A DNA stretch of 36,259 nucleotides. Source: a bacterium (GTDB lineage Bacteria; Myxococcota_A; UBA9160; UBA4427). The number at the start of each line of letters is the position of its first letter. Position 1 is the first letter of the stretch. The stretch is taken from positions 1 through 36,259 of the forward strand of contig JANSYR010000012.1 in the NCBI GenBank assembly GCA_024742285.1, read 5' to 3'. Below are positions 16,631 to 25,485 of the stretch, one piece after another. Position numbers and translations under genes: made by a program. Below the pieces are notes generated by a model. That model saw only the letters and a program-made list of their open reading frames with translations, did not search any database and had not been told where the DNA came from.

Positions 16631-17616
16631 CGCTTCCCGCAGTAGCGCGCGTAGGTACGCGGATCGACGCGCTCGAGGTCGAGGAGCACGAAGAAGTCGA
16701 GGGTCCGGAAGTCGGGATCCCAGGCGGGGGCGCACGCGAGCCGCGCGCCGATCGCGCAGTAGGCGTAGAGCAGCGCCGGAATCTCCGGCCGCGCGCCCGC
16801 CTGCGACTCGGGCCACGCGGGGCGATACGCGGGGGTCGGCGCCACGGCGAGATCCGGGTCGAGCCAGCCCTCGGCCTCGATCTCGGCCAGGGCGAGCCGG
16901 GACTGGGCCTCGTCCTTCAGGCCGACCGAGCCACATCCGAAGGCGAAGCGCTTTCCGGCGTGGACGAGGTAGGCACCGATCCCGCGGAGCAGGAGCTGGA
17001 GCACGCCGCGGTTGCGGTGGGCCAGCGCGACGCAGGCGCGACCGAGCTCGACGCCTTCGTGTCGGACGTCGGGCGGCAGGCGGTCGAGCTCGAAGATGCG
17101 CTCGGTGTAGAAGCCCTCGTCCGCGACCTGCTCGAGGGTCGCGAGGCGATAGCTGCCGACGCACTCGCTGCTCTCGCGGTGGACCACCATCAGATGGTCC
17201 GCCCGTTCGTCGAGCGGGTCGAGATCGAGCCCCCGGTCGGCGCCTTCGACGCGGGCACCCAGCTCGCGGGCGAAGACCTCGTAGCGAAGCGCCTGCACGC
17301 TCCGTCGATCCGCTGCGTTCCGGGCGAAGCGAACGGCGTAGGCGCCCCGCTCTTCGAGCCAGGTCCGGAGTCCGCCGTCGTCCCGCGGCGTAACCGGATC
17401 TCGTCCGATTTCGTTCTCTCTCGTGTCGGGCGCATCGCCGTTCCGGCACGCCGTCCCGGCCGCGAGCGCGAGGCCCGACCGCGGCGCGCCGGATTCGGCT
17501 CGGTCCGAGGAAGGAATGGGTCGATGGAAGGCGATCAGCGGTTCGTTCTCCTCGACCGGTCCTACGCATCGCTCCGACGACTGGTTGCCATCTCCTCGTG
17601 AATTCCCGCGCGCCAT
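16627..17616 (-). CDS. olsB: GNAT acyltransferase, OlsB-like (ornithine lipid synthesis)
   Basis: 329 residues. The OlsB/hemolysin-like GNAT (Acetyltransf_5) core starts near residue 92: YAVRFARNAADRRSVQALRYEVFARELG, DRGLDLDPLDERADHLMVV, CVGSYRLATLE, FYTERIFELDRL, GVELGRACVALAHRNRGVL. OlsB acylates the alpha-amino group of ornithine with a 3-hydroxyacyl group from ACP, giving lyso-ornithine lipid. The olsA-like gene is coupled by ATGA. The first 85 or so residues are low-complexity and unlike the family, and there is no clear ribosome binding site at 17616. No in-frame ATG, GTG or TTG was found closer to the core, so the start is unresolved. Confidence 0.78.
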   Translation of the reverse strand: MARGNSRGDGNQSSERCVGPVEENEPLIAFHRPIPSSDRAESGAPRSGLALAAGTACRNGDAPDTRENEIGRDPVTPRDDGGLRTWLEERGAYAVRFARNAADRRSVQALRYEVFARELGARVEGADRGLDLDPLDERADHLMVVHRESSECVGSYRLATLEQVADEGFYTERIFELDRLPPDVRHEGVELGRACVALAHRNRGVLQLLLRGIGAYLVHAGKRFAFGCGSVGLKDEAQSRLALAEIEAEGWLDPDLAVAPTPAYRPAWPESQAGARPEIPALLYAYCAIGARLACAPAWDPDFRTLDFFVLLDLERVDPRTYARYCGKR

Positions 17617-17673
17617 TGGTTCGAACCGACGGAGGATCCGCTCCCGGATCCCGCACGGTCTCAGGCAGGTCCC

Positions 17674-20196
17674 TTGTTTCGATCCCGAAGATTCTGGTCC
17701 TTCTATCTACTGGCCCTCGTCGGGTCGCGCTTGTGGCTCACGTTCGGGGAGGGCGAAGGGCTCGGTCCGCTTCCGGAGGGCATGCAGCGGACGGCGGTCG
17801 AGGTCGCTGGGATCGAGCGCACGATCGCTTTCCGCGATCTGGGCCCGTCGGTCGACGAGGCGGTCGTCCTGCTGCACGGGAGCCCGGGCTCGCTCCAGGA
17901 CTTCGCGGCCCTCGCGAATCGACTGGGCCCGACGCGGCGCGTGCTCGTCCCCGACCTGCTCGGCTTCGGCCGGTCTTCGAGGAGCGTGCCCGATCACTCC
18001 TTCGTGGCGCAGGCCGACGCGCTCGCGCAGCTGCTCGACGCACGCGGCGTCGCCCGCGCCCACGTCGTGGGCTTCAGCTGGGGCGGGGGCGTCGCGATCG
18101 AGCTCGTCCGGCGCGCGCCGACGCGCATCGCCTCCCTCGTCATGGTCTCGGCGCTCGGGGTCCAGGAGCACGAGCTGCTCGGTCGCTTCGAGCTGAATCG
18201 CCTGGTCCATGGCTTCCAACACGCGATCGTCGTGGGGCTGGACTGGCTGACGCCCCACTTCGGTGTCTTCGCGGCGAGCCCTTTCGGTCGCGGTTTCACC
18301 CGCAGCTTCCTCGACTCCGACCAGCGCCCGCTCCGCGGAGCGCTGGCCGCGTTCGAAGGGCCCATGCTCGTGATGCACGGGCGGGAGGACTTCCTGGTCC
18401 CGCCCGCCGCAGCCCGCGAGCACCATCGGATCGTGCCCCAGAGCGAGCTGGTCTGGATCGAAGGGGGCCACCTCGTGCTGTGGAGCGCTCCGCATCGCGT
18501 CGCGGACACGCTCCGGGACTGGCTCGAACGAGCGGATCGTGGTGCCCTCCCGGCGCGCGCCGAGGCGACGCCGGCGCGTCTCGCCATCGCCGCCCGGCCC
18601 TTCGATCCCGGGGCATCCGGCCCGCAGAGCGGCCTCGGCTGGCTCGTCTTCGCTCTGCTCGTCTTCGCCGCGTCGATGGTCAGCGAGGACCTGACCTGCG
18701 CCGGCGTCGGGCTGCTCGCGGCGACCGGACAGGTCGCTCTGCTTCCGGGCATCGCCGCCTGCGGCGTCGCCCTCGTGCTCGGGGATCTGGTCCTCTACGG
18801 GATGGGCCGCGCGCTGGGGCCGCCGGTGCTCGCGCGCTTCGGGCGGGGACCGGGGGAGGTCGGGCCCCTGGGTCGGGGTCTCCAGCGATCGGCGGGCGTC
18901 GCGGTCCTGCTCGGGCGCTTCGTTCCCGGTGCCCGGCTGCCGACCTACGTCGTGGCGGGGATCGTGCGGATGTCGATCCTCCGCTTCACCGGATGGCTCG
19001 TGCTCGCGGCGGCGATCTGGGCGCCCCTGCTCGTCGGGGCGACCGCGTTCGGGGGACGCCTGCTCGATCTCGAACGAGCGTCACCGCGGACCGCGCTGTT
19101 TGCCGGGGTCGTGCTCGTGCTGGGGATGGCGATCGCCGCGCGGCTCGCCCCGCGGCTCACGAGCTGGCGCGGACGGCGGCACCTCCTCTCCGCCTGGCGG
19201 CGGCTGTGTCGCTGGGAGTTCTGGCCGATCGCCGCGATCTACGCGCCGCTCGTGCCGGCTGTCCTCGGAATGGCGATTCGCGCGGGTTCGCTCCGGGCAC
19301 CGACCCTCGTCAATCCGCCGATCGCGGGTGGCGGACTCGCGGGCGAGTCGAAGGCGGCGATCGATGTGCTGCTCTCGCGGATGCCCGCGCACGCGATCCC
19401 GACCCGCGTCCTCGAGCCGGGACCCGACGACGAACGGCGCGCCGCGCTGCGCGCGTTCCTCGAAGAGCACGACGACGGGCCCGTCGTCCTGAAGCCGGAC
19501 GTGGGCGAGCGCGGGCGCGGCGTCACGATCGCGCACGACGAAGCCCGGGCTCAGGCGGCCCTCGAGGCGAACCCGGGTCGCCTGCTGGTCCAGCGCTTCG
19601 TTCCCGGCGACGAGTTCGGACTCTTCTACGTCCGGCGCCCCGACGAGGACCGGGGCGAGCTCTTCTCGATCGCGCGAAAGACGCCGCGCTTCGTGATCGG
19701 CAACGGGCAGGACCCGCTCGAGCGGCTCATCCTGACGGATCCGATCTGCCTGCCGATGGCGCCGCGGCTCCTCGAGCAGAACGCGGACCGGCTCGCGGAG
19801 ATCCCCGCCGAAGGCGAACGCGTGCAGGTGACCGAGATCGGGACCCACTCCCTCGGCTGTCGCTTCCTCGAAGGGGAGGACCTTCGAAGCGAGGCGCTCG
19901 AGGCCGCCGTCGATCGAGTGAGTCGGGAGGCCGGGCTCGACTTCGGTCGCTACGACGTCCGTGCGGCAGACGAAGCGGCCCTTCGTCGCGGCGAGTTCCG
20001 GGTGATCGAGTTCAACGGGCTGACCGGCGAGGCCGCCCACATGTACGACCCGCGTTACGGCCTCTTCGCGGGGCTCGCCATCCTGCGAGAGCAGTGGCGG
20101 CGCGCCTTCGAGATCGGCGCGGCCCATCGCGCTGCCGGTCGGACCCCGCTCGGATGGGCGGCGCTCTGGCGCCTCGTTCGCGATTCCCGCGACTGA
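17674..20196 (+). CDS. Three-domain fusion: alpha/beta hydrolase - DedA/VTT membrane domain - ATP-grasp
   Basis: 840 residues in one uninterrupted frame; start TTG at 17674, weakly supported. A hydrophobic N terminus (8-22) precedes an alpha/beta-hydrolase domain (about 45-290) with LLHGSPGS (66-73), nucleophile S135 in GFSWGG, acid D239 in HGRED and H266 in GGH. Next comes a DedA/SNARE-associated membrane domain (about 320-490) with the signature LGRFVPGARLPTYVVAG (413-429). The C-terminal part (about 510-835) starts WEFWPIAAIYAPLVP and contains VVLKPDVGERGRGV (604-617), EIGTHSLGCRF and FRVIEFNGLTGEAAH (775-789), as in an ATP-grasp membrane-associated family. It is divergent from olsB. I infer an envelope lipid or polymer enzyme; the substrate is unknown. 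Confidence 0.85.
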   Translation: MFRSRRFWSFYLLALVGSRLWLTFGEGEGLGPLPEGMQRTAVEVAGIERTIAFRDLGPSVDEAVVLLHGSPGSLQDFAALANRLGPTRRVLVPDLLGFGRSSRSVPDHSFVAQADALAQLLDARGVARAHVVGFSWGGGVAIELVRRAPTRIASLVMVSALGVQEHELLGRFELNRLVHGFQHAIVVGLDWLTPHFGVFAASPFGRGFTRSFLDSDQRPLRGALAAFEGPMLVMHGREDFLVPPAAAREHHRIVPQSELVWIEGGHLVLWSAPHRVADTLRDWLERADRGALPARAEATPARLAIAARPFDPGASGPQSGLGWLVFALLVFAASMVSEDLTCAGVGLLAATGQVALLPGIAACGVALVLGDLVLYGMGRALGPPVLARFGRGPGEVGPLGRGLQRSAGVAVLLGRFVPGARLPTYVVAGIVRMSILRFTGWLVLAAAIWAPLLVGATAFGGRLLDLERASPRTALFAGVVLVLGMAIAARLAPRLTSWRGRRHLLSAWRRLCRWEFWPIAAIYAPLVPAVLGMAIRAGSLRAPTLVNPPIAGGGLAGESKAAIDVLLSRMPAHAIPTRVLEPGPDDERRAALRAFLEEHDDGPVVLKPDVGERGRGVTIAHDEARAQAALEANPGRLLVQRFVPGDEFGLFYVRRPDEDRGELFSIARKTPRFVIGNGQDPLERLILTDPICLPMAPRLLEQNADRLAEIPAEGERVQVTEIGTHSLGCRFLEGEDLRSEALEAAVDRVSREAGLDFGRYDVRAADEAALRRGEFRVIEFNGLTGEAAHMYDPRYGLFAGLAILREQWRRAFEIGAAHRAAGRTPLGWAALWRLVRDSRD

Positions 20197-20224
20197 GGTC
20201 CTCGGCGCCGCCCGTCTCCCGGGA

Positions 20225-20707
20225 CTACTCGTCGCGGAGTCCCGGCCAGTTCGCGTCGGCGCGGTCGATCAGCGCGTCGCGGTCGGCCAGCCAGGACTTC
20301 ATCACGCTCTCGTCGTAGTTCAGGTAGAGCTTGCCCTCGACGATCGTCCAGGCGTCCGGATCGATTCCGGCGGTGTAACCCTGGGAGACGGCCCAGGCGC
20401 AGTAGCCCCCGTACTGGGGCGCGTACTTGTCCGGATCGGCCTCGAAGGCCGCCTTGTTCTCGGCGCTCGCGAAGCGCCAGGTCGCGCCCATGTACTCCAG
20501 GCTGTGCGCCTTGGTGCCCTCGACGGGGCGGCCTTCGGTGAAGTAGGCGACCGGGTCGGTCCCCTCGATCGCGACGTCGCCGAAGAACGTCGCGTTGATC
20601 GGGTCGAGGGCGAGGGCGGATCCCGGTAGGCCGGCGAAGGCGGTCAGGGTGAGGGCGGCGAGCAGGGCGCCCAGGCGGGCGCGGCGGATTCCGGGCGAAC
20701 GGAACAT
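20225..20707 (-). CDS. Secreted YHS-domain protein
   Basis: 160 residues. The signal peptide is at about 1-33 (GALLAALTLTAFAGLPGSALA). The YHS domain follows: VAIEGTDPVAYFTEGRPVEGTK, EYMGATWRFASAENKAAFEADPDKYAPQYGGYCAW (spread over about 45-105). YHS domains occur in metal-handling proteins, and this exported single-domain form (sometimes annotated YHS or tlpA-neighbour protein) has no proven role. The ATG at 20707 has AAGGAG eight bases upstream, and that site is buried in a hairpin (see 20715-20757). The gene runs convergent to the fusion gene and is downstream of the CaiB/BaiF gene. Confidence 0.88.
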   Translation of the reverse strand: MFRSPGIRRARLGALLAALTLTAFAGLPGSALALDPINATFFGDVAIEGTDPVAYFTEGRPVEGTKAHSLEYMGATWRFASAENKAAFEADPDKYAPQYGGYCAWAVSQGYTAGIDPDAWTIVEGKLYLNYDESVMKSWLADRDALIDRADANWPGLRDE

Positions 20708-20714
20708 GGTCTTT

Positions 20715-20757
20715 CTCCTTCGTTCGGGCGAGCTACCCGACTACACGAACGAAGGAG
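20715..20757 (-). promoter_or_regulatory. 5' leader hairpin sequestering the YHS gene ribosome binding site
   Basis: On the minus strand CTCCTTCGTTCG (20757-20746) and CGAACGAAGGAG (20726-20715) are exact reverse complements separated by 19 bases. The downstream arm contains the AAGGAG Shine-Dalgarno of the YHS gene, and the upstream arm is its perfect anti-Shine-Dalgarno. Folding this 12-bp stem would block initiation at 20707. This could be an RNA thermometer, a ligand- or protein-responsive leader, or the binding site of a regulator at DNA level. Confidence 0.6.
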
Positions 20758-20785
20758 GGATCCGGTTACGCGCGGGCCGGCCGGG

Positions 20786-23224
20786 TCAGGTCACGACGCC
20801 GCTGGCCATCAGGTCGGCGACGGCCTCGGGGCTGAATCCGAGCTCTTCCGCGAGGACCTCGAAGCTCTCGCCGCCGATCAGCGGGGCGGCGAAACGCGGG
20901 CCGTTGTCGTAGCCCGACACCCTGAACTGGTGGCCCGAATAGGGGATGTGGCCCATCTCGGCGTGGTCGAAGTGGCGGTAGAACCCGCGGTGGGCGTATT
21001 GCGGATCGTGCTGGAGGTCGCTGCTCCGCTGGACGTGGCCCGCCGGCACGCCCGCTTCGAGCAGGATCGACATCGCCTCCCGCGGCTTGCGTTCGCGGGT
21101 CCAGGCGGCGAGCTGCTCGTCGATCGCGTCGTGGGCGGCCAGCCGGCCGGCGACGCTCGCGAGACCCGGTTCCTGCGCCCAGGCCGGATCGTCGAGCACG
21201 CGGCGGAGCGCCGACCACTGCGCATCCGTCTCGACCGCGATCGCGACCCACTCGTCCCGGCCCGCGCAGGGGTAGACGCCCTGGGGTGCCGCGTCCCGGG
21301 AACGGTTGCCGTTGCGGGCGATCGGGAGGTCCGTCGCCTGACGTGCGAGGATCTCGGGGGCCAGGAAGTGGAGGGCAGCCTCCATCTGGCCGAGGTCGAT
21401 GTGCTGCCCTTCGCCGGTCCGGCGGCGATGGTCGAGGGCGGCGAGGAGCGTCGTCGTGAGGAACCGCGGGGCGACCGTGTCGGTATAGGCGTTCCACGGT
21501 CCGACCGGTGCGCGGTCCGGCCAGCCCGTCAGGTCGAAGAAGCCGGCGACGGCGGCGGCGTGGTAGCCGTAGCCGGCCATCCTCGAAATCCGCCCGGTCT
21601 GCCCCATCAGGCACGTGCTGACCATCACGACGCTCGGGTTGACTGCGCGCGCGGCCTCGTAGCCGATCCCGAGTCGGTCGACGGCGCCCGGCGTGAAGCT
21701 CTCGAGGATCACGTCCGCCCACTCGAGGATCCGCCCGGTGATCTCGCGGGAGCGCTCGTGCTTCATGTCGACGGTCAGGCTGCGCTTCGACGTGTTGAAC
21801 TCACCGAAGAACTGCGAGCGGTTCCAGCCGTCCTCGTCGTCCTTGTAGGGACCTGCCGTGCGCAGGTTGTCGGCCTTCACCGTCGACTCGATCCGGATCA
21901 CGTTCGCGCCGTGATCCGCGAGGTACTTGCCCGAGATCGGCCCGACGCCGACCCAGGAGAAGTCCGCGACCTTGAGACCTTCGAGGGGGAAGGTGGGCTC
22001 GGGGTCGCTCGCTCGGAGCGGGATCCGCTCGCGGGGCGATTCGTCGAGCTCGCGCAGGATCTCGTCCGTGTGTTCCCCGAGCTTCGGCGCGCGGTGGCGG
22101 ATCTCGAAGGGCTGGCGGCTCGAGCGGGCGAAAGGGCCGGGGGCGCGCACGCGGCCGCCGCCCGGGAGATCGACCTCGTGGAAGTAGGCGCGGTCCTCGA
22201 GCTGCTCGAAGCTCAGCATGTCGTCGAGGGTCATGACCGGGGCGATCGTGAGGCCGAGATCGAGGCCCGGGAGGAAGTGCTCGCGCTTCGTCCTGCTCGC
22301 GAAGTAGCGGTCGACCGTCTCGGTCAGCTCCTCGAGCGAAACGTCGAACTCGCCGCCGCGGAAGATCCGGTAGTCGTAGCTCTTCCAGTCCTCGCGCAGG
22401 ACGAAGGCGGCGTCGACGATCCCTTCGGCTTCGAGGGTCGACTGGAGGATCCGGAAGGTCTTCCCCTGGACGAGGGTGACGACGTGGCCGTCCTTCGCGG
22501 GATGGGCGAGCTGGAGATCCTTCGGCCCGATCTGGAGCATCGCGGCGTTCCGCTCGTAGTCGAAGCCCTGGATCGGCGCCGCCGTCAGCCCGTTGAGCAT
22601 CGTCCAGGTGAGTGCGCTCTGTGCAGACACGTCGACGAAGACGCCGCGGCCCGTCGTGCGCGCGCGGGCATGGCCGATCATCGCCGCGACGGCGGCCTCG
22701 GCGCCGGCGTGGCGCCACGCCTGCGGCACGGACAGCCGGAGCGGCGCGCGGTCCCTGTCGCCCTGGAGCGACATCGGCCCGGCCAGCGCCGCGATCGAGA
22801 GATCCGCGGCCGGCCAGTCGGCGGCCGGCCCGTCCGTGCCGAAGGGCGTCACACGAACCTGGACGAGCTGCGGGTTCGCCTCCCGGAGCGTCGCGGGATC
22901 GAGGCCGGCGTCGTCGAGGAGACTCGGCGGGCCGGAATCGAGGACGAAGTCGGCGCCTCGGACCAGCTCGAGAAAGCGCGCACGGCCTTCAGGGCTCTCG
23001 AGCGCGAGGACGACCGATCGCTTGTTCCGGTTGTAGGCCGCGAACGAGAGGCTGCGCTCGGATTCGGGGCCCCCCTCGAGGAGCGGACCGGTCCGGCGCG
23101 CGTCGCTTCCGTCCGTCGGCTCGACGCGCACGACGTCGGCGCCGAGGTCGCCGAGCATCATGCCGGCGATCTGGCCGCGGACGTCGGTCAGGTCGAGGAC
23201 GCGGTAGGGAGCGAGCAGGTCCAC
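20786..23224 (-). CDS. Tandem-domain CaiB/BaiF CoA-transferase
   Basis: 812 residues, about twice the usual 400 for class III CoA-transferases, with two complete family III domains. Domain 1 (about 1-395) starts LAPYRVLDLTDVRGQIAGMMLGDLGADVVRVE and carries the family aspartate D198 in GRGVFVDVS. Domain 2 (about 412-812) starts LEGLKVADFSWVGVGPISGKYLADHGANVIRIE and carries D610 in GEGQHIDLGQ. Both candidate catalytic aspartates, which form the acyl-glutamyl/aspartyl-CoA intermediates, are retained, so both halves may be active, or one may be structural. It probably transfers CoA to a carboxylic acid entering beta-oxidation-like catabolism. The SnoaL gene lies 16 bases upstream. Confidence 0.92.
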   Translation of the reverse strand: MDLLAPYRVLDLTDVRGQIAGMMLGDLGADVVRVEPTDGSDARRTGPLLEGGPESERSLSFAAYNRNKRSVVLALESPEGRARFLELVRGADFVLDSGPPSLLDDAGLDPATLREANPQLVQVRVTPFGTDGPAADWPAADLSIAALAGPMSLQGDRDRAPLRLSVPQAWRHAGAEAAVAAMIGHARARTTGRGVFVDVSAQSALTWTMLNGLTAAPIQGFDYERNAAMLQIGPKDLQLAHPAKDGHVVTLVQGKTFRILQSTLEAEGIVDAAFVLREDWKSYDYRIFRGGEFDVSLEELTETVDRYFASRTKREHFLPGLDLGLTIAPVMTLDDMLSFEQLEDRAYFHEVDLPGGGRVRAPGPFARSSRQPFEIRHRAPKLGEHTDEILRELDESPRERIPLRASDPEPTFPLEGLKVADFSWVGVGPISGKYLADHGANVIRIESTVKADNLRTAGPYKDDEDGWNRSQFFGEFNTSKRSLTVDMKHERSREITGRILEWADVILESFTPGAVDRLGIGYEAARAVNPSVVMVSTCLMGQTGRISRMAGYGYHAAAVAGFFDLTGWPDRAPVGPWNAYTDTVAPRFLTTTLLAALDHRRRTGEGQHIDLGQMEAALHFLAPEILARQATDLPIARNGNRSRDAAPQGVYPCAGRDEWVAIAVETDAQWSALRRVLDDPAWAQEPGLASVAGRLAAHDAIDEQLAAWTRERKPREAMSILLEAGVPAGHVQRSSDLQHDPQYAHRGFYRHFDHAEMGHIPYSGHQFRVSGYDNGPRFAAPLIGGESFEVLAEELGFSPEAVADLMASGVVT

Positions 23225-23240
23225 GGCGACGCGGCCCGGA

Positions 23241-23627
23241 TCAGGCGTCGGCGGTGTAGATGCGCTCGGTGAAGCGCCAGCCGTCGGCGGTCTTCGTGAG
23301 CTTGTCCTGGTAGCGGCCGGTGGTGATCACCTTGTGGTCGGCGCCCGCGAGGTAGCCGATCAGGAAGGCGGAGCCGGTGGCGGCGTCGCCTTCGCCGTCG
23401 ATCACGATGTTGGTCGCGTTGTGACGCATGAGCGGCATCATCTCGTGGGTCTTGGCGCCGAACTCGGCGATCGCGTCGCGCCCTTCGCAGAGGGTGTGTC
23501 CGGGGTTGAACACGCCGTCCGGGACGAAGAGGCCGCCGAAGGTGGCGCCGTCGCCGGTGTCGATCGCCGTGTTGTAGCGGGCGTAGAGCATCTGGATCTC
23601 GATCACGTCGTCGGTCGTGAGGGGCAT
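23241..23627 (-). CDS. SnoaL-like (NTF2-fold) protein
   Basis: 128 residues, the usual size for the SnoaL-like alpha+beta cone family (PF13577). Seen: [56 protein letters not shown]. An AAGGAAG precedes the ATG at 23627. Family members are dehydratases, isomerases, cyclases or ring-hydroxylating accessory proteins, often with steroid or polycyclic substrates. The adjacent CoA-transferase suggests a shared degradation route, which is an inference from position only. Confidence 0.85.
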   Translation of the reverse strand: MPLTTDDVIEIQMLYARYNTAIDTGDGATFGGLFVPDGVFNPGHTLCEGRDAIAEFGAKTHEMMPLMRHNATNIVIDGEGDAATGSAFLIGYLAGADHKVITTGRYQDKLTKTADGWRFTERIYTADA

Positions 23628-23832
23628 GGAGCTTCCTTCTCTTGCGGGCCGCCAGGTGGAATGGGAGGTGCGGCCCGCCGGGAGGCGAGACGCTACGGCA
23701 TGGGGGCCGGGTCGCAAGCGAACGCGCACCCGGGCCGCTTCTCGGGGTGTCTCGGCGACCGGGGCAGCGCCGCGCTATAACCCCGACTTCGCGACCTCCG
23801 GCGAGGGGCGGTCGCGGGCTCGGGAGAAGCGC

Positions 23833-24357
23833 ATGGCCGACGAAACGACGGAAGCCGAGGACGTCCTGGTCGGGATCGTCATGGGCTCGACCTCCGACTG
23901 GCCGACGATGAAGAACGCGGCCGACGTCCTCGAGGCCCTCGAGATTCCCCACGAGACCCGGGTGGTCTCGGCCCATCGGACGCCGGATCTCCTCTTTCAA
24001 TATGCGGAGAACGCCGCCGACCGTGGGCTGCGCGTGATCATCGCCGGCGCCGGTGGTGCGGCCCACCTGCCCGGGATGCTGGCGGCCAAGACCTGGGTGC
24101 CCGTGCTCGGCGTGCCGGTCCAGAGCAAGGCCCTCTCCGGGATGGATTCGCTCCTCTCGATCGCCCAGATGCCGGGTGGCATCCCGGTCGGGACGCTCGC
24201 GATCGGAAACTCCGGCGCGAAGAACGCCGGGCTGCTCGCGGCCGCGATGATCGCGACGACCGACGAGGGGGCGCGCAAGCGGCTCGAGGAATGGCGGGCG
24301 CGGCAGACGGCGGACGTGCTCGCGACGCCGGATCCGAGCGTCGACGAGCGGCTCTAG
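23833..24357 (+). CDS. purE: N5-carboxyaminoimidazole ribonucleotide mutase PurE (class I)
   Basis: 174 residues from the ATG at 23833, with GGGAG six bases upstream. It converts N5-CAIR to CAIR in purine synthesis. Motifs: MGSTSDW (17-23), SAHRTPD (46-52) and [11 protein letters not shown], the standard class I PurE signatures. purK follows 24 bases downstream, so class I PurE acts with the PurK product. Frames upstream of the ATG are open but lack family sequence. Confidence 0.95.
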   Translation: MADETTEAEDVLVGIVMGSTSDWPTMKNAADVLEALEIPHETRVVSAHRTPDLLFQYAENAADRGLRVIIAGAGGAAHLPGMLAAKTWVPVLGVPVQSKALSGMDSLLSIAQMPGGIPVGTLAIGNSGAKNAGLLAAAMIATTDEGARKRLEEWRARQTADVLATPDPSVDERL

Positions 24358-24381
24358 AGCGACACGGAGACAGAGCAAGAG

Positions 24382-25485
24382 ATGAAGGTCGGGATCCTCG
24401 GCGGCGGGCAGCTCGGGCAGATGCTCGCCCAGGCGGCGCAGCCCCTCGGCGTCGAGACCGTCGTCCTGGATCCGGCGAAGGACGCGGTCGCCGGCCGGGT
24501 CACGACCCTGCTGACCGCGGACTGGGTCGACCCGACGGCCCTCCAGGAACTCGCCGCGACCGACGTCGTGACCTACGAGTTCGAGAACGTTCCGGCGGAG
24601 GCGGTCGAGAAGCTGGTCGCCGACGTGCCGGTCCATCCGGCGCCGGAGGCCCTCGTGAAGAGCGGCGACCGGATCGTCGAGAAGAATCTCTTTCACGCGA
24701 TCGGGATCGAGACGGCTCCCTTCGCCCCGGTGGACTCGCGGGAAGACCTGGACCGCGCGGTCGAGGCGATCGGACTACCGGCGATCCTCAAGACCCGCCG
24801 CTTCGGCTACGACGGCAAGGGGCAGGTCGTGCTCCGCGAGCCGGCGGACGTCGAGACGGCCATCGACGCCATCGCGGGCCAGCCCGCGATCCTCGAGGGT
24901 TTCGTGCCCTTCGATCGCGAAGTCTCGGTCCTCGCCGCCCGCGGACGCGACGGTGAGCTCAAGTACTGGCCCGCGACCGAGAACGTGCACGTCGGTGGGA
25001 TCCTCCACATCTCTCGCGCGCCGGCGCCCGAGGTCTCCGAGGCGTTGCTCGCCGAGGCCGTACGGGGTCTCGAGGCGATCATGGCCCACCTCGACTACGT
25101 GGGTGTCCTGGTCGTCGAGTTCTTCCAGGTCGGCGACCGCCTGATCGCGAACGAGATGGCCTGCCGCGTCCACAACTCCGGCCACTGGACGATCGAAGGT
25201 GCGGAGACCAGCCAGTTCGAGAACCAGATCCGCGCGGTCGCGGGACTGCCCCTGGGTGAGACCCGCGCGGAAGGCTTCTCGGCGATGATCAACCTGATCG
25301 GGGAGGTGCCGCCTCTCGGTGCGCTGGCAGGTCGGGACGACGTGTTCCTCCACGTCTACGGCAAGGCGCCTCGCGACGGGCGGAAGCTCGGGCACGTGAC
25401 CGTCGTGGCCGAGTCCCGAGCGGCCCTCGAAGCGAAGATCGACGAAGTCCTCGCGGTCGTCGGGGATCGATCGAAGTCGGCCTAG
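24382..25485 (+). CDS. purK: 5-(carboxyamino)imidazole ribonucleotide synthase PurK
   Basis: 367 residues, an ATP-grasp ligase. It makes N5-CAIR from AIR, bicarbonate and ATP, feeding PurE. Order: N-terminal Rossmann-like part (GILGGGQLGQMLAQAA, 4-19), ATP-grasp central part (ILKTRRFGYDGKGQ, EGFVPFDREVSV), C-terminal part with NEMACRVHNSGHWTIEGA. The last segment is a strong PurK signature. An AAGAG precedes the ATG. The stop shares a CTAG tetranucleotide with the convergent sulfotransferase stop, so the two genes overlap by 4 bases tail to tail. Confidence 0.95.
   Translation: MKVGILGGGQLGQMLAQAAQPLGVETVVLDPAKDAVAGRVTTLLTADWVDPTALQELAATDVVTYEFENVPAEAVEKLVADVPVHPAPEALVKSGDRIVEKNLFHAIGIETAPFAPVDSREDLDRAVEAIGLPAILKTRRFGYDGKGQVVLREPADVETAIDAIAGQPAILEGFVPFDREVSVLAARGRDGELKYWPATENVHVGGILHISRAPAPEVSEALLAEAVRGLEAIMAHLDYVGVLVVEFFQVGDRLIANEMACRVHNSGHWTIEGAETSQFENQIRAVAGLPLGETRAEGFSAMINLIGEVPPLGALAGRDDVFLHVYGKAPRDGRKLGHVTVVAESRAALEAKIDEVLAVVGDRSKSA

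Noticed and set aside
20930-23272. 780-codon plus-strand frame opposite the CaiB/BaiF gene
   Set aside because: Mirror-frame artefact of high third-position GC; no ribosome binding site or domain, while the minus-strand protein is a clear CoA-transferase.
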